Of a DNA stretch of 34,170 nt, positions 1 through 7,817 are shown piece after piece; position 1 is the stretch's first letter, and every line of letters begins with the position of its first letter. Under the pieces are notes generated by a model that was not told where the DNA came from, did no database searches, and saw nothing but the letters and a program-made list of their open reading frames with translations. Origin of the DNA: Streptosporangiaceae bacterium (GTDB taxonomy: Bacteria > Actinomycetota > Actinomycetes > Streptosporangiales > Streptosporangiaceae); assembly GCA_019245115.1 (NCBI GenBank), contig JAFARZ010000437.1:1-34170 (forward strand), read 5' to 3'. Position numbers and translations under genes: made by a program.

Positions 1-2652
1 GATGAACATGCGCTCGGCGGCCTGACGGTTGGTGAGGCCCTCGGCTACGAGTTCGGCGATGCCGCGCTCGGTGTCGGTCAGGCTGGCCCAGCCCTGTACC
101 GGCCGCTGCGCGGTTGTCCAGTGCCGGCGTCGCACACCGAGTCGCCGCAGCCGATGGCGGATCCGCGCGGTATCGCGGGATGCTCCGGCATCGGAGTAGC
201 TGGCGAGGCTCTGGTCGAGCCGCTCGATGGCCTGAGGGATCTGCGCCGCCTGGGTGAGCAGCATGCCGAGATCCTCGGCGGCCGAGGCGCGCAACCACAC
301 GTCGGCGTGCTGCTGAGCGGCGCGAAGCAACAGTCCGGCGTCCTCGGTGAGCAGGCCGCGGGTGTGCGCAGCGATGGACCGCATGGCCGGGATCGACTCG
401 CTGTCTTCGGCGATCTCGGCCACGACAGCGGTGATGACCGAGGCTCGCTCATGATCATCGGCCGCGAGTGCGGTGCGGACCAGCCACGGAGCGACTGTCA
501 GATCCCCGACGACCAGCCAGCGATCGGCGGGGACCGCGTCATAGACGGGAGCGCAGACGCCCAGCGCGGCGTACGGACCGTCTCGCGCCTCGGCCACCTG
601 CGCGGCGACCAGAACCTGCCGTTCACCCACGCGAGCCTGATTGCCGGCCGCGTGGCCAGCCGCTTCCGCCACATGCCGCTCGGCATCGGACAAGTCGCCG
701 CGACGCAACGCGACGATCGCGAGCAGCGTCTGCGCCACCGAACCATTCGGAGTGGGCCCGGTCAGGTCACACGCGCCCAGGACGGCCTGCGCCTCGGCGA
801 CGGCGTCATCCAGGCGCCCCGCCGCCAGGTATATCCGGGCCCGGAGAAGAGCCAGGCCCGCCTCGCTGGCGGCGTAACCATCTCCCGCCCGTCTGGCTAC
901 CGGCAGCATCGCGGCCGCCTCCTCGTATTCACAGATGTCGACGAGCCGTGCGGCGAGGTCGAAGTGGGGCTGGAAGGCACTGACAGCGGGCGAATCGCGC
1001 GCCACACCCGCCGTCGCCTGACGGAACAGCTCGAGCCCGTCGGAGAGGTGCCCGTCGTCCCAGGTGATAGCGGCCCGGACCGCCAGCGCGGCGAGCATCA
1101 CATCGTCGCTCACGCTCCCAGGTGAGGCCAGGATCGACTTCGCCTGCCCGGCGGCCAGCCGCCGGTCCGGAAGCTGGGCCAGCGACCGCAGCAGGACGAC
1201 CCGAGCCCGGTCACTGAGCCGGGCAGGTATGTAACACATGGCCAGCACCGCTTCGGCTTCCGCCCTCGCCTCCTCGACACGAGCGCACATCAGGAAGGCG
1301 GAAGCAAGCAGGCAGCGGAGCTCGGCCCGCAGCGCCGCGGAGGCCGGGCCGGCCAGCGCCTCCTTTATCAGGCTGGTCGCCGCGGGCAGCCGCCGTGCGG
1401 CGGTAAGGGCTTCCACCGCGGTGATGAGACGCTCGTCCCGCCCCGGATCCATGCTGTCGGTAAGGTCCAGGGCCCGGGTGGCGAGGTCGGCCGCAGTCGA
1501 CGGCGAGAACGGCAAGACCTCCCGGGCGACCCGGTCCAGACCGGTCAGCAGCCGGCTGTCGCCACGGCGGGCACCGTTGAGCAGATGGGCGGCGGCCGTC
1601 ATCGAAGGTCCGCCCCGGTTGAGGAGGATCACGCCATACTGACCATGTAGCGCGCGCAGTGCCGGGGCCGGGATGTTCCGCATGACTGCCTGCCAGATCA
1701 GCTTGTGCCGGAACGCGATCGCCTCGTCGTCGGCGATCACGAACCTGGCCGCGAGCGCTTCCTCGAGTGGCGGAACCAGGCTGGCCGGTAGCAGGCCGAG
1801 CATCTCCGCCGCGTCCTCAAGGGCGAACGACGAGCCGATGACGGCACCGGCCTCGAGCAGTTGCCTGGTCCGCGGCGTAAGGCTCGCCATCCGGTCACGC
1901 ACGAGGTGCCGGAAACGCTGAGGTACCTTATCGCAGACCAGTACCGCATGACCGGCGCTGACGTCGAGGGCGCCTTCTTCGCGCAGCCCCTCCAGTAGCT
2001 GGGTGAGCAGGAACGGATTGCCGTCTGCTCCGGCGGTCAGCGCGAGCAGTCCGGAATCGGGCTCCGCGCCGAGCACATCAGCCACCAGCGCGGTCACGGC
2101 GGCATCGGTCAGCGGGCGCAACTCCACCCGCGCCGCACCCTCGCGTTCCAGGAGATCGAACAGGCGCCCCGCGTCCGTCTGGTGCCCGCCCGACCGGGCC
2201 AGCAGCCAGAGCAGCGGGACCGACGCCAGGTGCTGGGTCAAGATCCGCAGGGTGAGCAACGTCGCCGGGTCCGCGCGGTCGACGTCATCCAGGCAGATGA
2301 GGCCCGGAGCAGCGCTGATGCGTTCTTCCAGGCGCGTCCGCATCAGGCGGATCAGCCGCAGCCGCAGCCGGACGTCGCCGGCCACCGTGCCGCGGCCCAG
2401 CATCGCCGCCTTCTCTGGCGGTTCGCCAAACGCCGTCAGCAGCGACGAGAGAAGCATAAGCGGTTCGGAATCGCTGGCGGCGGCGGTGGCTACGAAAAAG
2501 CCCTTCGCGGCGGCGGCGGTCCGGGCCTCGCCCAGTAGCGAGGACTTGCCCATGCCAGGCTCTCCGACCAGCAGCACCACGCCTGCCCGTCCGCCGGCGG
2601 CGCGGTGCAGCGCATGGGCTACTTCCTCCAGTTCCTTACCCCGGTCAACCAT
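1..2652 (-). CDS. LuxR-family (LAL-type) ATP-binding transcriptional regulator, 3'-truncated by window edge
   Basis: This large regulator has an N-terminal P-loop ATPase and a C-terminal LuxR helix-turn-helix. 884 codons are visible and the frame is still open at base 1. The start is the ATG at 2650-2652, preceded by AGGGG with a 7-base spacer. Walker A (GEPGMGKSS) lies at about residues 30-38 and a Walker B-like LICLDDVDRAD follows. The middle is Ala/Leu-rich and helical, as in the TPR-like region of LAL/MalT-type proteins. The last visible residues, SLTDTERGIAELVAEGLTNR, open the LuxR DNA-binding domain, so only the recognition helix and tail are missing. The ligand is unknown. It is clearly paralogous to the next minus-strand regulator: RRLRRLGVRRRHW before the HTH is almost identical in both. 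Confidence 0.9.
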   Translation of the reverse strand, partial: MVDRGKELEEVAHALHRAAGGRAGVVLLVGEPGMGKSSLLGEARTAAAAKGFFVATAAASDSEPLMLLSSLLTAFGEPPEKAAMLGRGTVAGDVRLRLRLIRLMRTRLEERISAAPGLICLDDVDRADPATLLTLRILTQHLASVPLLWLLARSGGHQTDAGRLFDLLEREGAARVELRPLTDAAVTALVADVLGAEPDSGLLALTAGADGNPFLLTQLLEGLREEGALDVSAGHAVLVCDKVPQRFRHLVRDRMASLTPRTRQLLEAGAVIGSSFALEDAAEMLGLLPASLVPPLEEALAARFVIADDEAIAFRHKLIWQAVMRNIPAPALRALHGQYGVILLNRGGPSMTAAAHLLNGARRGDSRLLTGLDRVAREVLPFSPSTAADLATRALDLTDSMDPGRDERLITAVEALTAARRLPAATSLIKEALAGPASAALRAELRCLLASAFLMCARVEEARAEAEAVLAMCYIPARLSDRARVVLLRSLAQLPDRRLAAGQAKSILASPGSVSDDVMLAALAVRAAITWDDGHLSDGLELFRQATAGVARDSPAVSAFQPHFDLAARLVDICEYEEAAAMLPVARRAGDGYAASEAGLALLRARIYLAAGRLDDAVAEAQAVLGACDLTGPTPNGSVAQTLLAIVALRRGDLSDAERHVAEAAGHAAGNQARVGERQVLVAAQVAEARDGPYAALGVCAPVYDAVPADRWLVVGDLTVAPWLVRTALAADDHERASVITAVVAEIAEDSESIPAMRSIAAHTRGLLTEDAGLLLRAAQQHADVWLRASAAEDLGMLLTQAAQIPQAIERLDQSLASYSDAGASRDTARIRHRLRRLGVRRRHWTTAQRPVQGWASLTDTERGIAELVAEGLTNRQAAERMFI

Positions 2653-2837
2653 TGGATCACCCCTGCATTACGCTGTGTCGTCAGCTCCCGGAACATCCAG
2701 CCGACCGATCCGGCCGGGGAGCACCCTGTCTCCTGGCTCATCTCTCCCCCTCTAAATCCAGGTCATTGAGGCAGGTAAAACCGACGAAGAAGGCCTGCTG
2801 GCCGACCTGGACGACATGAATCATGGCTGTGCTGAAT

Positions 2838-2921
2838 GGCCTGGGCCTTCGGCCGCGGCGCTGAATCGGCCTGGGCCTTCGGCCGCGGCACCGCGGATTG
2901 GCCTGGGCCTTCAGCCGCGGC
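2838..2921 (+). repeat. Three tandemly spaced copies of a dispersed 22-bp REP-like sequence
   Basis: Copies lie at 2838-2859, 2868-2889 and 2900-2921, 30 and 32 bp apart. The first two are identical over 22 bases and the third has one change. The core GGCCTTCGGCC is an inverted repeat with a 3-base centre, followed by GCGGC, and each copy is preceded by GAATN or GATT. Further copies at 8953-8974 and 28110-28131 lie in the same orientation. Confidence 0.85.
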
Positions 2922-3287
2922 ACCGCGGATTGATCCGACTGCGTCGCCTTGCTGAAGGTGATGTCCAGTTTCGGGGGATGCCTCCGCCGGCCACATCCCC
3001 CGTACAGATAGGCCGATAACACGGGGAATAACGCTTCACATTGCTAACTGAGGGAGATCGCTCTGGCCTCAACCTGGCCTCTGTCCTGAAATTTCGGGAC
3101 ATTTGCCGCAGTTTACTCGCCGCGGACCGACGGTTCCTCTGGTGGAACCCCCGGAATATGACTATCCGGGTGGGGGATACGGTGAGCGCCGTGGACCGGC
3201 AGGGTCGAAAGCAACGGCATATGCCGTGCCAGACCGCACGGGTAAGAGGTCGCACGGATAGGGCGCCGCGAGCCCGGACGTCTATCC

Positions 3288-3338
3288 GCGGTTCCTCTTA
3301 CAACCTGTACGGGAACCCCAACTCGCCGGAGGAACCGC
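3288..3338. repeat. Inverted repeat with 10-bp perfect arms, within a cluster of GGTTCC/GGAACC sites
   Basis: GCGGTTCCTC at 3288-3297 is the exact reverse complement of 3329-3338, with a 31-base loop. A second smaller pair, GGTTCC (3132-3137) and GGAACC (3144-3149), forms a 6-bp stem with a 6-base loop, and CGGTTCCTCT occurs as a direct repeat at 3131 and 3289. It could be a multi-site operator or RNA structure upstream of the STAS gene; the sequence alone does not decide. Confidence 0.6.
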
Positions 3339-3352
3339 CGCTCTCAACATGA

Positions 3353-3426
3353 CGATGGCGCCATTCATCGCGTTGGGTGGGGGATTTGTCCGGTTCCAAC
3401 GACATCGATGGCGCCATCGATGTCGT
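3353..3426. promoter_or_regulatory. Candidate paired operator: 28-bp perfect palindrome plus a related upstream site
   Basis: Bases 3399-3426 form a perfect palindrome whose left arm is ACGACATCGATGGC. The core CGATGGCGCCAT recurs at 3353-3364. The two symmetry centres are 53 bp apart, about five helical turns, which would put both sites on the same DNA face. The palindrome ends 39 bp before the STAS start codon. No family assignment for the binding protein is possible from sequence alone; the flanking LuxR regulators are candidates. Confidence 0.65.
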
Positions 3427-3465
3427 AAGAGTCTGGGTTCTCAAACAGAATGATCAGGGAGCGTC

Positions 3466-3891
3466 ATGGGCCTAACGCTGAGCGTCCATCCCGGCGACCG
3501 CTACACCGTCGTCCGGGTCGGAGGAGAAATCGACCTGTGCCTGGCAGATCCTCTCCAGGAGGGCCTGCTACGGATAATGCGCATGCACAGCACGCGGCTG
3601 CTGCTCGACTTGTCAGCGGTCTCCTTCATGGACTGCGCCGGCCTGCAAGCGCTAGGGCTGACCGGGCGGCGCGCCGAGCTACGGGGCGGCTCAATGCACC
3701 TGATCGCCATCTCCCCGGCGGTCAGGCGCATCATCGACCTGACCGGCCAGCGGAACGTCTTTCCGGTGCACGATCCACGACAGCCGCACCCATCGGAGCC
3801 GCCGGTGGCACTCACTCCGGAGTCCGCCGGCCACCGTGGCGGTGGTAACGACACCTGGACGCCGCCGACGGGGCGGCAGCTAGCCACGTGA
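3466..3891 (+). CDS. STAS-domain protein, anti-sigma factor antagonist-like, lacking the phosphorylatable serine
   Basis: This is a 141-residue protein. Residues 1 to about 100 form a STAS domain like SpoIIAA/RsbV, which normally binds an anti-sigma kinase and frees its sigma factor. The signature is DLSAVSFMDCAGLQAL; the usual D-S-S/T-G is D56-C57-A58-G59 here, so the serine that partner kinases phosphorylate in classical members is replaced. The tail after about residue 105 is Pro/Gly-rich, hydrophilic and probably disordered. The ATG follows AGGGAG with a short 4-base spacer. No cognate anti-sigma or sigma gene is in the window. The 3' end overlaps the convergent LuxR gene by 12 bp. It could act constitutively or serve a non-sigma role. 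Confidence 0.85.
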   Translation: MGLTLSVHPGDRYTVVRVGGEIDLCLADPLQEGLLRIMRMHSTRLLLDLSAVSFMDCAGLQALGLTGRRAELRGGSMHLIAISPAVRRIIDLTGQRNVFPVHDPRQPHPSEPPVALTPESAGHRGGGNDTWTPPTGRQLAT

Positions 3892-6717
3892 CCGTCCTCG
3901 GGACCAGCCAGGGGGCCCGGGATCTCCGAAGTCCCCACCATCTCGCGAACCGTCTGCCCAGCCCGGTGACTGCTCGGCGACCAGGCGAGCGAGCTCGACG
4001 CGGGAACTGATGCCGAGCTTGCGGAAGATCTGCCGCAGGTGGAACGCGACGGTGTTCGCGGTGACGTACATCTGCTCGGCGACCTGCTGATTGCTCAGTC
4101 CCTGCGCGACGAGGTTGCAGGTGGCGACCTCGGTCTCGGTGAGGCTGGCCCAGCCGACGGCTGGACGCCCGGCCGACATCCAGTGCCGTCGCCTGACGCC
4201 CAGCCGGCGCAGCCGGCGCCGGACCCGGGCCAGGTCTCGTTCGGCGCCCGTGGTGCCGTATCCGCCCAGGGCTTCGTCGAGATGCTCCACGGCCTGGCCC
4301 GGATCGGCCGTCGCCAGCGCGATGCCGAGATCCTCGGCCGCAGAGGCACGCGCCCACGGATCGGGATGCATCGCCGCCGCATTAGCCAGCCGCGCGGGAT
4401 CGTTGCCGACGATGCCGCCGCAATGGTCGGCGGCCGCCGTGACGACTTCGAACCTCGGATTGGCCTGGGCAAGCCGGTCAGCCGCGTCGGCCACGTCAGA
4501 GGCCAGCTCGGCGCGCCCGGCCGCCAGTGCGGTGCGGGCCAGCCAAGCTGAGGCGGTCGGCTCTCCGACGAGCACATGCCGGTGGGCGGGCAGCCCGGCG
4601 TAGACACCGCTGAGTGCCTTCACCGCCGTCTGGGGGCCCGCCTCGGCCTCCACGAACTGGGCGTAAGCCAGGAGGCTCTCGGTACGGGCGTAGCCGTCGG
4701 TGTAGTGGGTGACATCGGGCCGGCTACGCAGGTGCCGCCCGGCGGCGCGCAGATCGCCCCGGCGTAGCGCGATCACGCTCAGCACTGAATGGGCTAGTGC
4801 GCTGTAGGTCCGGATACCCAGATCATCGGAGATGGCCAGGGCCTGCTCGGCCGCCACGCGAGCGGAATCGACCTGACCCGTGGCCAGGTCGATCCGGGCC
4901 TGGAGAATCGGGGGGATGGCCTCGGACAAATTCGGCCGGAAGGCGTGGACGCTATCCGCGGCCGCCTGGATGACGGCGTTGGCCTGATCGAACTGACGGA
5001 GGTCGATGAGCCGTGCGGCGAATCCGAGCAAGGGCTGGAAGTGGCGGGCGTCGGGACTGATCCGCTTCGTGCGCCGCACCGCCTCGCTGGCGAAGTGGAG
5101 TCCCTGGTCGAGCCGTCCCGCGTTCCAGCAGATAGCGGCCAGCGTGCTCAGCGCTCCGGCCAGGGCCGCCTCGCCGTGCTCGCCGAACTCGGCGAGGATA
5201 TCCTCCGCGACTCCCCTGGCCTTCGCGTTCTCGCCAAGCGCCATCAGCGCCTGGAGGTACGCGATGAGAACCTCGTCGCGTAGCTGGCCGGTGGCCTGTG
5301 GCCGCCTCAGCACGGTTTCGGCCTCGGTCTTGGCGTCCTGGGCCTGACCCTGGAGGCACAGCACCGAGGTGAGCGTGCCACGGAGTTCGGTGTCGGTTTC
5401 CGGTGGCTGCGGCTGGGCCAGCGCCGCATGCACCACGTCGGCCGCCTCATCCAGCCGGGCGGCGGCGACCAGCACGTTGGCCGCGCGCATGGTCCGGATG
5501 AACCACACCGGATCGGCGGCCTCGGTGAGCTCCAGCGCGCGCAACGCCAGATCGGCGGCCGCCTGCGGCGATGAGCGCAGGACCTCCTCCACCGCGGCGT
5601 CGAGACCACTGGCCACCGCCGGATACGACTGGCCGGCTCCCTCGAGCAGATGGGCGGCCGCGGTCAGCGCCGATCCGCCGCGAGCCAGCAGCAGTTCACC
5701 GAACTGACGGTGCAGCGCCTGCCGGGCGGGCAACGGGATGGCATCGGCGATCGCCCGCCAGATCAGCTCGTGCCGGAATGCGAAGTTCTCTTCGGTCACG
5801 GTGAGCAGGCCGGCCGCGACCGCTTCGTTGACCGGCGGCAGTATGACAGCCGGCTTGCTGCCGAGCATCTCGGCCAGGTCTTCGAGGCGGAAGGCCGGAC
5901 CCAGCACGGCAACGGTTTCCACCATCTGACGGGCGGTCTCCCGTAGGCCGTCGAGCCTGCTCTGGGCGACCGCGTGCACGCGGCGCGGAACGTCAGCCGA
6001 CACCAGGCTTGCCGTACCGTTGCTGATCCGGATGAGGTTCTCCTCGCGAAGTCCCAGCGCAAGCTCGGTCAGCAGCAGCGGATTTCCAGTCGCGCCGGAG
6101 GCGAACGCGGTCAGCGCGGCGTCGGGGGCGGCGCCAATGACATCGGAGATCAGGCCGGTCACCGCGTCATCGGCCAGCGGGGCCAGGACAAGGCGGCTGG
6201 CGCCGTCGTCGCGCAGCAGGTCGAACAGCGCGCCCGCGGGGCCGCGCGGCTGGACCGTGCGCCGGGCCAGCACCCAGGCCAGCGAATGCGATATGAGCTG
6301 CTGAGGCAGCAGACGCAGCGCGAACAGCGTGGCGGAGTCAGCGTGTTGCAGATCATCCAGGCTGACCAGCACCGGGGAGTCCTCGGCTCGCCGCTGAAGC
6401 AGCGACCGGATCTGGTACACCACAGGCATCCAGATGTCGGGCGCGCCCGGCCGGAAGGCGTCGCCGGTCAGGTCGCCAAGCGGTGATCTCAACGCAGCGA
6501 TCAATGGCGCGAATGGCATGTGCTGGCTCAGTTCGTCCGCGACCGCCTCGGCCACCGCGAAATTGCGGCGCGTGGCTTCGCGGACCACCTCGCGGAGGAA
6601 TTCGGTTTTACCGATCCCAGCTTCACCTTCGATAAGCAGAACACGGCCGCGACCCTGCTCGGCAGACCGGAGCAATTCCGCGGCAATCCGCAGCTCACGA
6701 TCTCGCACCTTCCCCAT
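3880..6717 (-). CDS. LuxR-family (LAL-type) ATP-binding transcriptional regulator
   Basis: This 945-residue paralogue of the regulator at the left edge is complete. Walker A GEAGIGKTEF lies at about residues 31-40 and a Walker B-like LVSLDDLQHAD follows. A long helical, Ala/Leu-rich middle leads to a C-terminal LuxR domain (SLTETEVATCNLVAQGLSNQ, then NTVAFHLRQIFRKLGISSR) and a Gly/Asp/Pro-rich tail of about 25 residues. The ATG at 6715-6717 is chosen because AAGG lies 7 bases upstream and the Walker A position then matches the paralogue. An in-frame ATG at 6744 is possible, and the frame stays open to 7185. Expected role: ATP-modulated DNA-binding activator; inducer unknown. It could control the downstream STAS region or the aromatic operon behind it; neither is proven. 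Confidence 0.9.
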   Translation of the reverse strand: MGKVRDRELRIAAELLRSAEQGRGRVLLIEGEAGIGKTEFLREVVREATRRNFAVAEAVADELSQHMPFAPLIAALRSPLGDLTGDAFRPGAPDIWMPVVYQIRSLLQRRAEDSPVLVSLDDLQHADSATLFALRLLPQQLISHSLAWVLARRTVQPRGPAGALFDLLRDDGASRLVLAPLADDAVTGLISDVIGAAPDAALTAFASGATGNPLLLTELALGLREENLIRISNGTASLVSADVPRRVHAVAQSRLDGLRETARQMVETVAVLGPAFRLEDLAEMLGSKPAVILPPVNEAVAAGLLTVTEENFAFRHELIWRAIADAIPLPARQALHRQFGELLLARGGSALTAAAHLLEGAGQSYPAVASGLDAAVEEVLRSSPQAAADLALRALELTEAADPVWFIRTMRAANVLVAAARLDEAADVVHAALAQPQPPETDTELRGTLTSVLCLQGQAQDAKTEAETVLRRPQATGQLRDEVLIAYLQALMALGENAKARGVAEDILAEFGEHGEAALAGALSTLAAICWNAGRLDQGLHFASEAVRRTKRISPDARHFQPLLGFAARLIDLRQFDQANAVIQAAADSVHAFRPNLSEAIPPILQARIDLATGQVDSARVAAEQALAISDDLGIRTYSALAHSVLSVIALRRGDLRAAGRHLRSRPDVTHYTDGYARTESLLAYAQFVEAEAGPQTAVKALSGVYAGLPAHRHVLVGEPTASAWLARTALAAGRAELASDVADAADRLAQANPRFEVVTAAADHCGGIVGNDPARLANAAAMHPDPWARASAAEDLGIALATADPGQAVEHLDEALGGYGTTGAERDLARVRRRLRRLGVRRRHWMSAGRPAVGWASLTETEVATCNLVAQGLSNQQVAEQMYVTANTVAFHLRQIFRKLGISSRVELARLVAEQSPGWADGSRDGGDFGDPGPPGWSRGRSRG

Positions 6718-6754
6718 ACTCCCGCCTTGTAGCTTTCTGACCATTATTACCGCA

Positions 6755-6778
6755 AGATCGTGCGGGTGCGCACGATCT
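6755..6778. promoter_or_regulatory. Inverted repeat just upstream of the second LuxR gene (candidate operator or 5'-UTR hairpin)
   Basis: AGATCGTGCG (6755-6764) is the exact reverse complement of 6769-6778, with a 4-base GGTG centre. Three further pairs (6751-6753 with 6780-6782) flank one mismatch, giving a near-32-bp symmetric site. It ends 37 bp before the preferred start at 6717. It could be an autoregulatory operator or a hairpin in the leader. Confidence 0.65.
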
Positions 6779-6847
6779 CGCGTTACCGCAGCGTAATCAG
6801 CTCGAAATGGTGCACCAGGTACCGTGTGATATCGGCGTGATCTTCGA

Positions 6848-6871
6848 GTGAAATTGCAGGTGAAATTGCAG
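6848..6871. repeat. Tandem 12-bp direct repeat
   Basis: GTGAAATTGCAG occurs twice back to back (6848-6859 and 6860-6871), without mismatch. It lies in the gap between the amidohydrolase stop (6957) and the second LuxR gene, in A/T-richer DNA than its surroundings. It may be a paired binding site upstream of the LuxR gene. Confidence 0.6.
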
Positions 6872-6956
6872 GCCAACCCTCGAGTTATGATCATGACAAC
6901 CGCCAGGATGCGCGGCGTCAGGCGCGGCCACATCCCCCGGCCTGCTAGGCAATCGG

Positions 6957-7817
6957 CTAGGCAGCTGGTTTCAGGTTGTACACGCGGGCGGCGTTGCCGG
7001 ACAGCACCAGCGCGGTGGTCTCGTCGTCGGGGCACAGGGCCGCGACGGCGCGGGCGTTCGCGGCGATGCCGGGTACGCCGGGCCAGTCGGTGCCGAAGAT
7101 CATCTTGCGGGTGAGCCTGGCCCAGCTGTGCTTCGCGTAGTACGTCTGGAGCCGGGACGGCGGCAGGCCAGAGAGCTCGATCCACACGCGTTCGTCGGAC
7201 AGGGCCAGGAACGCGGCCGCGTCATACCACCAGCCGCGGCCGCCGTGGGCCAGGACCAGCTGAAGCGAACGGAAGTCGCGGAGCACGTCGTCGAGCAGGA
7301 TCGGGTCGCCGAATTGGTTCATCGCGCCAGGGAACGTGGACGTACCGCAGTGCACGACGACCGGGATCCCGGCCGCCTGGCATATCTCATACGCCGGGTA
7401 CAGCGCACGGTCGTTCACCGGGAAGCCGCCGTGCACCGGGTGCACCTTCAGCGCGACCGCGCCCAGGTCCAGCTGGCGTCTCAGTTCATCGGCGACCGGA
7501 TAGTGCAGGTGCGGGTTGATGTTGGCGGCGAACTTGATCCGGGCCGGATTGTGCCGGACCAACGGCAGCATCTCCTCGGCGGTCTGCCAGCCGGTCACCT
7601 TCGGGCTGTACTCGGCCAGGACGATCGCGACATCGACGCCCTCGGCGGCGAGGAGGGCGTCGAAGCGGTCCGGGTTCATCGCGCCGTCCTGGTCGTAGAG
7701 GGCCCGCACCTCCGCACCGCCGAACTTGGACTGAACCCACACGTCCCAGTCCAGCTTCAGGCCATTGCGGTGGGCCGGGTGCAGATGCACGTCGATCAAC
7801 GGCAGCCCGTCGATCAT
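6957..7817 (-). CDS. Amidohydrolase-family (amidohydrolase 2) metal-dependent TIM-barrel enzyme
   Basis: This 286-residue protein belongs to the amidohydrolase-2 family, which includes ACMSD-type decarboxylases and lactone or amide hydrolases. The N-terminal metal motif is DVHLH (H11, H13). Later motifs fit the barrel: ALKVHPVHGG, IPVVVHCGTSTFPG, LVLAHGGRGWWYD and the C-terminal FGTDWPG with the catalytic Asp. The start ATG overlaps the CoA ligase stop by 4 bases (ATGA) and follows AAGGA with a 6-base spacer inside the ligase gene, so translation is probably coupled. It is the last gene of the boxC-boxB-ligase operon. A decarboxylase or hydrolase feeding benzoate or processing a side product would fit. 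It is not one of the named Box enzymes, and the substrate is unknown. Confidence 0.88.
   Translation of the reverse strand: MIDGLPLIDVHLHPAHRNGLKLDWDVWVQSKFGGAEVRALYDQDGAMNPDRFDALLAAEGVDVAIVLAEYSPKVTGWQTAEEMLPLVRHNPARIKFAANINPHLHYPVADELRRQLDLGAVALKVHPVHGGFPVNDRALYPAYEICQAAGIPVVVHCGTSTFPGAMNQFGDPILLDDVLRDFRSLQLVLAHGGRGWWYDAAAFLALSDERVWIELSGLPPSRLQTYYAKHSWARLTRKMIFGTDWPGVPGIAANARAVAALCPDDETTALVLSGNAARVYNLKPAA

Larger units (their letters stand above)
2653..3465. other. 800-bp regulatory-looking gap without a convincing gene
   Basis: This gap lies between the divergent LuxR regulator (minus) and STAS gene (plus). Short open frames are present, but none has a good ribosome binding site or a recognisable protein. 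It holds three copies of the dispersed 22-bp REP-like sequence (2838-2921), six GGTTCC/GGAACC hexamers between 3132 and 3397, an inverted repeat with 10-bp arms (3288-3297 and 3329-3338), a CGATGGCGCCAT half-site (3353-3364) and a perfect 28-bp palindrome (3399-3426). The density of symmetrical elements suggests complex control of the STAS gene or a structured RNA. Confidence 0.6.

Noticed and set aside
121..1125. Long plus-strand open frame (334 codons) opposite the first LuxR gene
   Set aside because: It is an antisense shadow of high-G+C codon use; the minus strand carries an unbroken recognisable LuxR/ATPase protein across the whole stretch.
2738..3255. Minus-strand ORFs covering the three REP-like copies
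   Set aside because: The proteins are direct translations of the repeat (RGRRPRP units) with no supporting start site.
3041..3352. Plus-strand ORF of 103 codons in the STAS upstream gap
   Set aside because: There is no good ribosome site and no recognisable domain, and it runs across the inverted repeats; non-coding is more likely.
4450..4475. GATTGGCCTGGGC resembling the start of the dispersed 22-bp repeat
   Set aside because: Only the first half matches and it lies in conserved coding sequence of the second LuxR gene; the symmetric core is absent.
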